DNA of 64,000 nt from an uncultured Ruminiclostridium sp. Lineage in GTDB: Bacteria; Bacillota; Clostridia; Oscillospirales; Ruminococcaceae. The DNA lies in the NCBI GenBank assembly GCA_947630175.1, contig CANRGJ010000005.1, positions 145,769 to 209,768 of the forward strand, read 5' to 3'. The notes beneath the pieces were generated by a model. It did not search any database, was not told the origin of the DNA, and saw only the letters and a list, made by a program, of their open reading frames with translations. Each line of letters opens with the position of its first letter. The first letter of the stretch is position 1. Positions 17,560 through 26,021 of the stretch are shown here, in pieces. The position numbers and the translations under genes are program-made.

Positions 17560-18714
17560 ATGGTAAAAAATATATTAAAAAGCGTTTATGAATATATAAA
17601 GCGGCTTGACAAGGTGCTTATCCTGCTTTGTCTGATAGCCAGCGGCTTCGGCATACTCCTTTTGTACAGTATGTACGCCAACGACTTTGCTGGAGTTACC
17701 GAAAACTACTATCAGACGCAGCTTATCGCCCTTTGTATCGGCGTAGCGGCAATGCTTATTGTCGCGGCGATAGATTACAAATTCATCTCAAAGATATGGT
17801 TTATCTACACCCCTGTCGCTTTGCTGCTTACCTTTCTGCTGTTCACAAGCCTTGGAGAGGGCGTCAGCGGCGCCGACGATATCGGCTGGCTGCGAATAGG
17901 CTCCTTCACCATTCAGCCCTCAGAGCTTTTGAAAATAGCGTTCATAATGACCTTTGCCACTCACCTGAACAAGGTGGGAAAAAATATGAACCGCATTCCC
18001 CATTTCCTACTGCTTTGTCTGCACGGCTTTTTCCCCGTCGCGCTTATCTCGAAGCAGGGCGACGACGGCACCGCGCTGGTATTTCTCTTTATATTCGTCG
18101 TTATGATGATAGCTGCGGGACTTGCCGTCCGTTACATCATAGCGGGCTGTATCGCCGTTCCCGCCGCTGTATACGTTGCGTGGAACTATCTTATGCAGCC
18201 TCACCACAAGGCTCGTTTCCTCGTTCTCTTTGACCCCGTAATGCAGGAGGAGGAGATAAACGGTATATGGTATCAGCAGTATTGGGGCAGGATAGCGCTG
18301 GGCAGCGGAAAAATGACAGGCGTGGGACTTTTCGGCGGGGATTACGTCTACACCTCCCTTATAAGAAACGATTTCATCTTTGCTTATATCGGGAACGCCC
18401 TCGGCTTCGTGGGCTGTCTTGCCACTGTCATACTTCTTATGCTGATCTGTATGAAAGTATATCTCAACAGCACTCAGGCAAAGGATAAGCTGGCAAGGCT
18501 CATCTGCGTGGGCGTGTTTTCCATGATACTCATTCACTCTATCTTCAATATCGGAATGGTGCTTGCGGTTTTCCCCGTTATCGGCGTTCCTCTCCCCTTT
18601 ATCAGCGCAGGGGGGACCTCGGTTGTTTCACTTTACGTCGCTATGGGACTTGTGCTGAGCGTTTACGGACACCGTGAGCGAAAATACCATATGTTCTACA
18701 CCGAAAAGGACTGA
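17560..18714 (+). CDS. rodA: RodA/FtsW/SpoVE-family peptidoglycan polymerase
   Basis: The 384-residue membrane protein belongs to the SEDS family of lipid II glycosyltransferases that work with class B penicillin-binding proteins. About ten membrane helices can be counted. Family signatures are GWLRIGSFTIQPSELLKIAF (the conserved QPSE region), QGDDGTALVFLF, and VIGVPLPFISAGGTSVVSLY near the C terminus. Length and the absence of a long cytoplasmic tail favour RodA (elongation) over FtsW, but SpoVE cannot be excluded in a spore former. No clear SD precedes ATG 17560, so translation may be weak or the start imperfect. galK follows after 56 bases. Confidence 0.85.
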   Translation: MVKNILKSVYEYIKRLDKVLILLCLIASGFGILLLYSMYANDFAGVTENYYQTQLIALCIGVAAMLIVAAIDYKFISKIWFIYTPVALLLTFLLFTSLGEGVSGADDIGWLRIGSFTIQPSELLKIAFIMTFATHLNKVGKNMNRIPHFLLLCLHGFFPVALISKQGDDGTALVFLFIFVVMMIAAGLAVRYIIAGCIAVPAAVYVAWNYLMQPHHKARFLVLFDPVMQEEEINGIWYQQYWGRIALGSGKMTGVGLFGGDYVYTSLIRNDFIFAYIGNALGFVGCLATVILLMLICMKVYLNSTQAKDKLARLICVGVFSMILIHSIFNIGMVLAVFPVIGVPLPFISAGGTSVVSLYVAMGLVLSVYGHRERKYHMFYTEKD

Positions 18715-18770
18715 TACAGTAAAAAATTGCTTAATGCAACCAAACATAAAAAACGAAAGGACATACCAAA

Positions 18771-20045
18771 ATGACAAAAACTGCAACCTTAGCGGAGCTT
18801 TACGGTGAGCGCGAGCTTGACGTCCAGCGCAAGCGCTATCTTAAAGCAATAGACAGCTATAAGGAGTATTTCGGCGGCATAGGGGACGGCTACCGCCTGT
18901 TTTCTGCTCCCGGAAGAACAGAGGTGGGAGGGAACCACACCGACCATAACAGGGGAAAGGTGCTTGCGGCAAGCGTAAACCTTGACGTTATAGCAGTAGT
19001 AGAGCCTATCGACTTTCCCAAGATCGCTCTGAAAAGCGAAGGTTATGAAGAAAGCATAATCGAGATAGACGACCTTGAAGTAAAGGAATACGAAAAGAAC
19101 ACCGCCGACGCCCTCATAAGAGGCGTTGCGGCAGGCTTTAAGAAAAACGGCTATAATATCGGCGGATTTAAGGCATACACCAACACAGATGTGTTGAAAG
19201 GGAGTGGGCTCAGTTCCTCCGCCGCTTTTGAAGTCCTTGTGGGAAATATCCTCAACTCCCTTTACAACAACGGCGTTGTAAACCCTATAAAAATAGCCCA
19301 GATAGCGCAGTATGCCGAAAACGAATATTTCGGCAAGCCCAGCGGACTTATGGATCAAATGGCGTCCTCCGTCGGCGGCTTTGTAGCAATTGATTTCAAG
19401 GACATAGAAAGTCCCCTTATCGAAAAGATAGACGCTGATTTCAACAGCTTCGGACACGCTCTTTGCATAGTTGACACCAAGGGTAGCCACGCCGACCTTA
19501 CCCCCGACTATGCGGCAATTCCCGGTGAGATGAAAGCGATAGCTTCTCATTTCTCAGTGGAATATCTCCGCCAGCTTTGCCGCGAGGACATAATGCTGAA
19601 CATAAATATGCTCCGTGAGGAATACGGCGACAGAGCCGTTCTTCGAGCTTTGCACTTCTTTGATGAAAACGACCGCGTGGACAAGCTGAGCCATGCCCTC
19701 AAATCAGGAGATTTCCCCGCCTTCCTCGACTCAATAAGAGAAAGCGGCAACAGCTCCTACAAATATCTTCAAAACGTATTTTCCGTCAACGACATAAAAA
19801 ATCAAGGTCTCGGCATAGGTCTTAACGCCGCAGAACACGTCCTCAACCGTATGGGAGCCTGCCGTGTACACGGCGGCGGCTTTGCGGGAACGATACAGGC
19901 TTTCGTCCCCCTTGAGCTTTTGAAGGAATTTAAAATGGATATGGAAAAGATATTCGGCGGCGGTTCCTGCTATGTACTCAACATCAGAAGATACGGCGGC
20001 ACCGAGGTAGATAGGGAAAGTTTGTTCGTACAAGAGGAAGAATAA
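18771..20045 (+). CDS. galK: Galactokinase (GHMP kinase)
   Basis: The 424-residue protein phosphorylates galactose to galactose-1-phosphate, the first Leloir step. FSAPGRTEVGGNHTDHNRGK is the galactokinase N-terminal signature (usual form GRVNLIGEHTDY). KGSGLSSSAAFEVLVGN is the GHMP ATP-binding loop, and HGGGFAGTIQAFV the third motif. IVDTKGSHADLT fits the substrate region. It is slightly longer than typical 390-residue enzymes, with an extra N-terminal helix (TLAELYGERELDVQRKRYL). GAAAGGA precedes the ATG by 10 bases. No galT or galE is in the window. It ends at the terminator shared with hflX. Confidence 0.9.
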   Translation: MTKTATLAELYGERELDVQRKRYLKAIDSYKEYFGGIGDGYRLFSAPGRTEVGGNHTDHNRGKVLAASVNLDVIAVVEPIDFPKIALKSEGYEESIIEIDDLEVKEYEKNTADALIRGVAAGFKKNGYNIGGFKAYTNTDVLKGSGLSSSAAFEVLVGNILNSLYNNGVVNPIKIAQIAQYAENEYFGKPSGLMDQMASSVGGFVAIDFKDIESPLIEKIDADFNSFGHALCIVDTKGSHADLTPDYAAIPGEMKAIASHFSVEYLRQLCREDIMLNINMLREEYGDRAVLRALHFFDENDRVDKLSHALKSGDFPAFLDSIRESGNSSYKYLQNVFSVNDIKNQGLGIGLNAAEHVLNRMGACRVHGGGFAGTIQAFVPLELLKEFKMDMEKIFGGGSCYVLNIRRYGGTEVDRESLFVQEEE

Positions 20046-20075
20046 AAAACAAGCCCCTTTTCGGGGCTTGTTCAG
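20043..20075. terminator. Terminator between convergent galK and hflX
   Basis: AACAAGCCCC at 20048-20057 pairs with GGGGCTTGTT at 20063-20072. The T tract is strong on the minus strand, so it mainly ends hflX transcription. Confidence 0.8.
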
Positions 20076-20079
20076 GCAT

Positions 20080-21327
20080 TTACAGCTTATATTCCTCCGC
20101 TTCCTTTATCAGAAGCACGTCCACCAGAGCGTCCACCTTTATGCCCTTGTCGGTGTATTCCTCGGAAAACACCTTCCCTCTCTCCCGTATTTTTGCGGTA
20201 AATCCCGCCTTTTCATAGGGCAGGAGCAGGGTCATTCTCCTTGAGCTTTCAGGTAGCTTTCTTGCGATAGCCGCCAGCAGCTTGTCAAAGCCCTCGCCGC
20301 TTTTGGCGCATATCTTGACGGTATCTTCGTCTTCGGGAATATTGTTTTCCACCAGATCGCACTTGTTCAGCACATTGAGAACAGGTATCTCCCCGCACCC
20401 AAGCTCTGTCAGCAGCGTCTGAGTGGTCTGCGCTTTTTCAGCCGCCTCAGGGTCGCTTATATCGCATACATGAAGGATAATATCTGCGCTTGCCGCCTCC
20501 TCCAACGTTGACTTGAACGCCTCCACCAGATTATGCGGCAGCCTGCGTATCAGACCTACCGTATCAATAACCAGCACCGTTCTCCCGTCAGGAAGCAACA
20601 CTCCTCTTGAAGTGGGGTCAAGCGTAGCGAACAGCTTGTCCTCCGCCAGCACTCCCGCACCCGTCAGCGAGTTCAGCAAAGTGGATTTTCCCGCATTCGT
20701 ATACCCAACGATAGCGGCGGTAAGAACGTTGTCTTTCTTTCTCCTCGACCGTGAAAAATCCCTGCGCTTTTCCAATTCCCTGAGATTTTCTTCTAACTTC
20801 GTAATTCTGTTGCGGATATGTCTGCGGTCAGTTTCCAGTTTAGTTTCGCCTGGGCCTCTCGTGCCTATCCCGCCGCCCAGACGCGACAGGGAAGTACCTA
20901 TCCCCGCCAGCCTCGGCAGCCGGTATTTAAGCTGCGCCAGTTCGACTTGTAATTTACCCTCGTTGGAAACAGCTCTTCCCGCAAAAATATCCAGTATCAG
21001 CATCGTGCGGTCGATAACTCTTATGTTCAGAATATCCTCAATATTCCTTATCTGACTTGCAGTCAGCTCACAGTCAAAAATCGCAAGGTCGGCGTCTAGC
21101 TTTTCAGCTAATTCCTTAAGCTCGTCCACTTTGCCCTCGCCTAAAACGGTAGCAGGCTCAGGCGACGGTCTTTTCTGCAAAACTCTTGCCACAGTTTGAG
21201 CTCCTGCGGTTTTCGCCAGCTCTTCCAGCTCGTTCATAGAGGACTCGGCGTCATATTCGCCGCAGTCTACACCCGCAAGGATAGCCCTTGCTCTTATTTC
21301 ATCATTTTTGATAATATTTTCAGTCAT
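20080..21327 (-). CDS. hflX: GTPase HflX
   Basis: The 415-residue GTPase binds the large ribosomal subunit and splits stalled ribosomes. The N-terminal HflX domain includes PATVLGEGKVDEL and FDCELTASQIRNIED. The conserved RLAGIGTSLSRLGGGIGTRG and GPGETKLETDRR follow. The G domain has GYTNAGKSTLLN (G1), DTVGLIRRLPHNLVEAF (G3) and NKCDLV (G4). ATG 21327 is selected because GGAGGT sits 6 bases upstream; the open frame extends 12 codons further without SD. It is divergent from nadB and has no obvious co-transcribed partner. Confidence 0.95.
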   Translation of the reverse strand: MTENIIKNDEIRARAILAGVDCGEYDAESSMNELEELAKTAGAQTVARVLQKRPSPEPATVLGEGKVDELKELAEKLDADLAIFDCELTASQIRNIEDILNIRVIDRTMLILDIFAGRAVSNEGKLQVELAQLKYRLPRLAGIGTSLSRLGGGIGTRGPGETKLETDRRHIRNRITKLEENLRELEKRRDFSRSRRKKDNVLTAAIVGYTNAGKSTLLNSLTGAGVLAEDKLFATLDPTSRGVLLPDGRTVLVIDTVGLIRRLPHNLVEAFKSTLEEAASADIILHVCDISDPEAAEKAQTTQTLLTELGCGEIPVLNVLNKCDLVENNIPEDEDTVKICAKSGEGFDKLLAAIARKLPESSRRMTLLLPYEKAGFTAKIRERGKVFSEEYTDKGIKVDALVDVLLIKEAEEYKL

Positions 21328-21491
21328 ATATACCTCCAAAGGAAAAATATTTTGTGTTCTCACAGCGATGTAATCCTTTGGAAAAAGAATTTATCGTCTG
21401 CGATCTTTTAATTGTTTTTGTAAAAAATAATCATTTTCTCACCTCAAAACATAATTTATCTGCCGTAAAACGGCGAAAGGAGATGCTGAAA

Positions 21492-22973
21492 TTGCAGCTT
21501 GAAAAATACGACGTGATAATCATAGGTTCGGGCGTATCGGGGCTTTACTGCGCCCTCAACCTGAACAGGGCGCTGAAAGTCCTTATGATATCCAAAAAGG
21601 AGCTTACCCTTTGTAATTCCGCCCTTGCACAGGGCGGCGTAGCGGCGGTGATGAACCCCAAGGACGATGATTATTCCCTGCATATCCGAGACACTTTGAT
21701 AGCAGGCGGCTATAAGAACGATATGAATAATCTGAAAATACTTGTGGAACAAGGACCTACCGATGTAAAGAACCTGATAAAATACGGCGTTGATTTTGAC
21801 CGCAATCCCGACGGCTCCATAAATCTTACCCTTGAGGGGGGACATTCGCGTCACCGCATAGCCCACCACAAGGACAGCACAGGCTTTGAAATAGTGACCT
21901 GCCTTATCGACCAGGTGATAAAGCTGAAAAACCTCACCATAATGGAAAATTCTCACCTTCTGGGACTGGAGAAGGAGGGGGAGGAATTTCACCTTGACAT
22001 TCTCAAAGCGGGAGTGCATCACTATTATACCACAAATGCAGTGGTTCTTGCAACAGGTGGAATAGGACGAGTTTACGAATACACCACAAATTCAGCCATA
22101 GCCACAGGTGACGGTATCCGTTTCGCCTACAATTTAGGCGCAAGAATAAAACACCTCAGCTACGTTCAGTTCCACCCAACTGCCTTTGCTGACAGAAAAA
22201 ACCGTGAATGTTTTCTGGTATCTGAGGCGGTAAGAGGCGAGGGCGCATATCTTCTCAACGCCAATAAAGAACGTTTTATGCAGAAATATGAGCCTGAGCG
22301 CAAGGAGCTTGCTCCCCGCGACGTAGTTTCCAAATGTATGATGCAGGAGCAGGAAGCCGTGGGCAGCGACGAGTTCTGGCTGGATATTTCCTACAAAGAC
22401 CCCGAGTTTGTAAGAAACCGTTTCCCGATGATATATCAGCGTGTGCTTGAAAAAGGCTACGATATGACCAAAGAGCCTATCCCCATCTACCCCTGCCAAC
22501 ACTATCTTATGGGCGGCATAGCGGTGGACGGTAACGGCGCAACTACTGTAAAAGGCTTGTACGCCGCAGGAGAATGTGCCCACACAGGTGTTCACGGTTT
22601 GAACCGCCTTGCCTCAAATTCGCTTCTTGAAGCGCTCGTTTTCAGCCGCCTTATTGCGGAGCAGATAAACCTCACAACTCCCGCCGCAGGGGATTACACC
22701 CCAATAGAAGCCTCAATGCCATCTCCCGAAGGCGAACCTCTGCCCAAGGGCATACGCACCGAGATACGCCATATAATGCAAAAGGCGTATTTCGTAGTGC
22801 CCAACTATCCCGAAGCTGAAAAAGGACTTGCCAGAGTAAAAGAAATAAAAAATATGCTTGAAAGCAAAAAATACGCCCTTACTCCCGATTATATCGAGGC
22901 CTGCTCGCTTGCGACAGTCGCATATATAATTCTGGGAGAAGTTACCGAGCAGGGGAAAGGAAAAGAAGAATGA
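21492..22973 (+). CDS. nadB: L-aspartate oxidase, NAD biosynthesis
   Basis: The 493-residue FAD enzyme oxidises L-aspartate to iminoaspartate. DVIIIGSGVSGLYCAL is the FAD-binding motif, followed by LAQGGVAAV, QFHPTAF, and HGLNRLASNSLLEALVF, all family signatures. The C-terminal helical domain is shorter than in E. coli. TTG 21492 is preferred: the SD GAAAGGAG (21475-21482) directly abuts an ATG at 21483, leaving no spacing, but is 9 bases from TTG. The stop overlaps the nadC start (ATGA), so the two are translationally coupled. Quinolinate synthase (nadA), the step between them, is not in this window. Confidence 0.95.
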   Translation: MQLEKYDVIIIGSGVSGLYCALNLNRALKVLMISKKELTLCNSALAQGGVAAVMNPKDDDYSLHIRDTLIAGGYKNDMNNLKILVEQGPTDVKNLIKYGVDFDRNPDGSINLTLEGGHSRHRIAHHKDSTGFEIVTCLIDQVIKLKNLTIMENSHLLGLEKEGEEFHLDILKAGVHHYYTTNAVVLATGGIGRVYEYTTNSAIATGDGIRFAYNLGARIKHLSYVQFHPTAFADRKNRECFLVSEAVRGEGAYLLNANKERFMQKYEPERKELAPRDVVSKCMMQEQEAVGSDEFWLDISYKDPEFVRNRFPMIYQRVLEKGYDMTKEPIPIYPCQHYLMGGIAVDGNGATTVKGLYAAGECAHTGVHGLNRLASNSLLEALVFSRLIAEQINLTTPAAGDYTPIEASMPSPEGEPLPKGIRTEIRHIMQKAYFVVPNYPEAEKGLARVKEIKNMLESKKYALTPDYIEACSLATVAYIILGEVTEQGKGKEE

Positions 22974-23812
22974 AATTACCGCAGTTTTACATCGACGATA
23001 TAATAAAGACCGCTATTGCCGAGGACATAAACTATATCGACAGCACTACCGACCTGCTTATCCCCGAGGACGACGTTTCCTCCGCATATTTTATGGCAAA
23101 GGACGAGGGGACCTTGGCGGGAATTGATGTAGCTTTGCGTGTTTTCAAGCTTCTTGATGAAAACATTCAGATAGAGACTTATTTCAAGGACGGCGACAAG
23201 GTGAACAAAGGTGACATTATCGCCCGTTTCAGAGGAAACACCGCCGCTATGCTGAAAGCGGAGCGCACCTCCCTCAATCTTATCCAGCATATGAGTGGTA
23301 TAGCCACCTACACGGCAAAATGCGCCGCACTTGTACAAGGCACGAACGCCTCCGTCACTGACACCCGAAAGACTCTTCCGGGACTTCGTCCCCTGCAAAA
23401 ATATTCGGTAGTTGCAGGCGGCGGCAAGAACCACCGCTACAATCTTTCCGACGCCGCCATGCTGAAAGATAACCACATCGACGCCTACGGCGGCATAACC
23501 CCCGCCGTGAACGCCCTGCGTGAAAAGGCAGGACATATGCTGAAAATAGAGGTGGAGGCAAGAACCCTTTCAGACGTGCAGGAGGCTCTTGACTGCGGCG
23601 TTGACGTTATAATGCTGGACAATATGACCTGCGAGGAAATGAAAAAAGCAGTACAACTCACAAACGGCAGAGCAAAGTTAGAAGCCAGCGGCAACGTGAC
23701 CCTTGAAAACATCAGACAGGTAGCGGAAACAGGCGTGGATATAATCAGCCTCGGCGCCCTGACCCACAGCGTAAAAGCCTTTGACATCTCTATGAAGTGG
23801 GATAAAAAGTAA
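22970..23812 (+). CDS. nadC: Nicotinate-nucleotide pyrophosphorylase (quinolinate phosphoribosyltransferase)
   Basis: The 280-residue enzyme converts quinolinate and PRPP to nicotinate mononucleotide with loss of CO2. DTRKTLPGLRPLQKYSV is the signature region. GGGKNHRYNLSDAAMLKDNH supplies the phosphate- and quinolinate-binding His, Arg and Lys. IEVEARTLSDVQEAL, VIMLDNMTCEEM and DIISLGALTHS are later barrel strands. The length is normal. The start overlaps the nadB stop by 4 bases. The last codons and stop (gggataaaaagt, about 23800-23811) recur at 24479-24490, part of a rearranged junction described in the findings. Confidence 0.96.
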   Translation: MKLPQFYIDDIIKTAIAEDINYIDSTTDLLIPEDDVSSAYFMAKDEGTLAGIDVALRVFKLLDENIQIETYFKDGDKVNKGDIIARFRGNTAAMLKAERTSLNLIQHMSGIATYTAKCAALVQGTNASVTDTRKTLPGLRPLQKYSVVAGGGKNHRYNLSDAAMLKDNHIDAYGGITPAVNALREKAGHMLKIEVEARTLSDVQEALDCGVDVIMLDNMTCEEMKKAVQLTNGRAKLEASGNVTLENIRQVAETGVDIISLGALTHSVKAFDISMKWDKK

Positions 23813-23853
23813 ATGTGATGCATAGAAGAAATCGGAGTTTTCTGGAGGAAAAT

Positions 23854-24378
23854 ATGAAGATTGAAACGGAACGATTGATTCTAAGAGAATATACTATACA
23901 AGACTTCAATGCGTTATATGAAATAATGTCAGATGCAGAAACCATGCAACATTATCCTAAGCCCTTTGATAAAGACCGCACTATGAAATGGATTGAGTGG
24001 AATATCCAAAACTACAAGGAATACGGATTTGGTCTATGGGCTGTTGTTTTAAGAGAAACAGGTGAGTTTATCGGTGACTGTGGACTGACAATACAGAATA
24101 TTGATGGAGAATCACTGCCTGAAATAGGGTATCACATTCATAAAAAGTATTGGAGGAAAGGTTTTGGAAGTGAGGCAGCAAGAGCGGTTAGGGATTGGGC
24201 ATTTATGAATACAGAATATGATTGTCTATATTCTTACATGAAATATACAAATATTGGTTCATATTCTACTGCTATTGCAAATGGTATGAGGAAAGTGAAA
24301 GAATACCCTGATGAAAAAAATGGGATATCATATGCGTATGCAATAACGCGTAAAGAATGGGAAAATCTTACTCGATAA
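23854..24378 (+). CDS. GNAT acetyltransferase, RimJ/RimL type
   Basis: The 174-residue protein begins KIETERLILREYTIQDFNAL, the standard opening of RimJ/RimL-like N-acetyltransferases. It has IGDCGLTIQNIDGESLPEIG, then YWRKGFGSEAARAVRDWAF with the acetyl-CoA pyrophosphate loop, and ends with YAYAITRKEWE. TGGAGGAAAAT directly precedes ATG 23854, which I prefer to the upstream ATG at 23815. The gene is visibly more AT-rich than nadC before it, suggesting separate acquisition. Its acceptor (ribosomal protein N terminus, drug or small molecule) is unknown. Confidence 0.85.
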   Translation: MKIETERLILREYTIQDFNALYEIMSDAETMQHYPKPFDKDRTMKWIEWNIQNYKEYGFGLWAVVLRETGEFIGDCGLTIQNIDGESLPEIGYHIHKKYWRKGFGSEAARAVRDWAFMNTEYDCLYSYMKYTNIGSYSTAIANGMRKVKEYPDEKNGISYAYAITRKEWENLTR

Positions 24379-24383
24379 ACTTC

Positions 24384-24464
24384 TGATTTACTTGAGGAAA
24401 ATATGACAGGACTAAAAACAAACACCGTACTTTTGCTCCCCCACGACAATGAATGGGACAAAAT
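24384..24464 (+). repeat. Direct repeat: duplicated 5' end of the grpB-like gene, left copy
   Basis: This 81-base segment matches 24947-25027 at 77 of 81 positions. It spans the SD, start codon and first 20 codons of the intact grpB-like gene. Confidence 0.95.
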
Positions 24465-24474
24465 CGTTTTGTAG
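24403..24474 (+). pseudogene. Truncated 5' fragment of a grpB-like gene
   Basis: The fragment keeps an SD (TTGAGGAAAAT), ATG 24403 and 23 codons ending NEWDKIVL, then TAG. Its first 21 residues match those of the full gene at 24966 except Pro for Ser. After the shared part the sequence switches to one resembling the end of nadC (gggataaaaagt at 24479-24490). It is a broken duplicate rather than a functional gene. Confidence 0.85.
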
Positions 24475-24534
24475 GCGGGATAAAAAGTGATTGGTGATTT
24501 TGCGTGATTAGTGTTATTATTCGGAGGCGCAGGA

Positions 24535-24939
24535 ATGATCAGATATGCTGATATTCAGGATCTTACCGTTTTAAGTGAACATGACAAGCATATTTCCGAA
24601 TCCGAGTTGAGAAATATTATCCCTGCAAAGAGAGTTTTAGTTATGTATCAAGGGGATATTTTTATTGGGTGGCTGAGATTCGGATTGTTTTGGGACAATA
24701 TCCCTTTTATGAATATGCTGTATATTTTGGACGATCACAGAGGAAAAGGGAATGGGACAAAGCTGGTTTCATTTTGGGAAAAAGAAATGGCAAAAGAGGG
24801 GTATAGACAAGTCTTGACGTCCACACAGTCAGACGAGCGTGCACAGTTCTTTTATCGAAAAATCGGTTATACCGAATGCGGTGCGCTTTTGCTGCCAAAA
24901 GAACCTTTAGAGATGTTCTTTATAAAGGACTTGATATAA
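24535..24939 (+). CDS. GNAT acetyltransferase
   Basis: The 134-residue protein has a GNAT core: MIRYADIQDLTVLSEHD at the start, FIGWLRFGLFWDNIPFMNML strands, ILDDHRGKGNGTKLVSFWEK with the RGKGNGT acetyl-CoA loop, and ERAQFFYRKIGYTECGAL at the end. GGAGG at 24523-24527 precedes ATG 24535 by 7 bases. It is AT-rich and lies exactly between the two copies of the grpB 5' repeat, so it looks like inserted cargo. It is not closely similar to the other acetyltransferase at 23854, so simple tandem duplication does not explain the layout. Confidence 0.85.
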   Translation: MIRYADIQDLTVLSEHDKHISESELRNIIPAKRVLVMYQGDIFIGWLRFGLFWDNIPFMNMLYILDDHRGKGNGTKLVSFWEKEMAKEGYRQVLTSTQSDERAQFFYRKIGYTECGALLLPKEPLEMFFIKDLI

Positions 24940-24946
24940 TAGATCA

Positions 24947-25027
24947 TGATTTATTTGAGGAAAATATGACAGGACTAAAAACAAACACCGTACTTTTGCT
25001 CTCCCACGATAACGAATGGGACAAAAT
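24947..25027 (+). repeat. Direct repeat: 5' end of intact grpB-like gene, right copy
   Basis: This is the partner of 24384-24464, with four mismatches over 81 bases. Confidence 0.95.
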
Positions 25028-25505
25028 AGCCGCACAAACCATCACCTTAATAAAGAGCATATTGGGCGAAACCTGCACAGACGCTCAGCACATAGGTAGC
25101 ACTTCAATCAAAACCGTTTCTGCCAAACCTATAATCGACATAGCGGTTGCAGTCAAAGAATTAAACGACATTACACCCTATATAGACGCCCTGAAAGAAA
25201 ACGGCATTTTCTACCGCAAAGAGGAATACGACAGGCAGATATTATTTTTAATGGGCAATCTGGAAAACGACGTCAAAACTCATCATATCCATATAGTAGA
25301 AGCAGACAGCGCAAACTGGCATAATTACATAAATTTCCGCGATTATCTGAACGCTTTCCCCGATAAAGCCAAAGAATACGACAAATTAAAACAACGATTG
25401 GCGAATCAGTTTCCCACCGACCGAAAATCCTACACCGCAGGAAAAACAGAACTTATTTCAAGATTGCTTAACGAGGCGCAGCAGTGGCGGGACTCTCAAA
25501 AATGA
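24966..25505 (+). CDS. GrpB family protein (UPF0157, nucleotidyltransferase-like)
   Basis: The 179-residue protein has the GrpB/UPF0157 hallmarks: AQHIGSTSIKTVSAKPIIDI (the GSTS and D-x-D-like nucleotidyltransferase region), YRKEEYDRQILFLMG, HHIHIVEADSANW, and FRDYLNAFPDKAKEYDKLKQ. ATG 24966 follows TTGAGGAAAAT. The family fold resembles minimal nucleotidyltransferases, and the biochemical role is not established. Its first 20 codons are duplicated upstream as a pseudogene fragment. It is followed 27 bases later by the prolyl-tRNA editing gene. Confidence 0.85.
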   Translation: MTGLKTNTVLLLSHDNEWDKIAAQTITLIKSILGETCTDAQHIGSTSIKTVSAKPIIDIAVAVKELNDITPYIDALKENGIFYRKEEYDRQILFLMGNLENDVKTHHIHIVEADSANWHNYINFRDYLNAFPDKAKEYDKLKQRLANQFPTDRKSYTAGKTELISRLLNEAQQWRDSQK

Positions 25506-25532
25506 CAAAACAAAAGAAAGGCATAAACCAAA

Positions 25533-26021
25533 ATGTCAGGACAAAAAATAGTATATGACACCCTTGAAGAAATGCAGATACCTTACAAAAAAATAGAACA
25601 CAAGCCAATGTTCACCACCGAGGATATGGAGGACTGCCACCTTGACCCTTCGTACAAGGTTAGCAAAAACCTTTTCCTCCGCAACGCAAAAGGCGACAAG
25701 CACTATCTCGTAGTCACCACCGTTGACAAGAAAGCTGACCTGAAAGCCTTGGCGCAGGAGTTGAACAGCACCCGCCTTTCATTCGGCTCAGAGCAGCGCC
25801 TTGACAAATATCTGAAAGTAAAGCCCGGTTCCGTTTCCGCATTCTGCGTTCTGAATGACATAAACAGGGAAGTGACGGTGGTATTTGACGAGGACTTAAA
25901 GCCGCTGGGAAAATTCGCCCTGCACCCCAACGAAAACACCGCAACAATCTACGTTGACTTTCAGGACGTGGTAAAATTAGTCAAAGCCCACGGCAACGAG
26001 GTGATATATGCAAAACTCTGA
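25533..26021 (+). CDS. Prolyl-tRNA editing protein (YbaK/ProX-like deacylase)
   Basis: The 162-residue protein matches stand-alone editing domains related to the ProRS insertion domain: YKKIEHKPMFTTEDMEDCH at the start, KNLFLRNAKGDKHYLVVT with the catalytic-type Lys region, RLSFGSEQRLDKYLKVKPGS, VSAFCVLND, and a C-terminal FALHPNENTATIYV segment. Known relatives hydrolyse mischarged Ala-tRNA-Pro in trans. AAAGAAAGG lies upstream of the ATG. The acetyltransferase at 26008 overlaps its 3' end by 14 bases. Confidence 0.85.
   Translation: MSGQKIVYDTLEEMQIPYKKIEHKPMFTTEDMEDCHLDPSYKVSKNLFLRNAKGDKHYLVVTTVDKKADLKALAQELNSTRLSFGSEQRLDKYLKVKPGSVSAFCVLNDINREVTVVFDEDLKPLGKFALHPNENTATIYVDFQDVVKLVKAHGNEVIYAKL

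Noticed and set aside
21328..21491. NAD-related riboswitch or repressor site before nadB
   Set aside because: Only a short CCAAAGGA/TCCTTTGG repeat and a small hairpin are visible; nothing matches a known NAD sensor pattern that I can verify by eye.
23854..24939. Simple tandem duplication of an acetyltransferase-grpB unit
   Set aside because: The two acetyltransferases differ in length, start and motifs, so they are not copies of each other; only the junction pieces are repeated.
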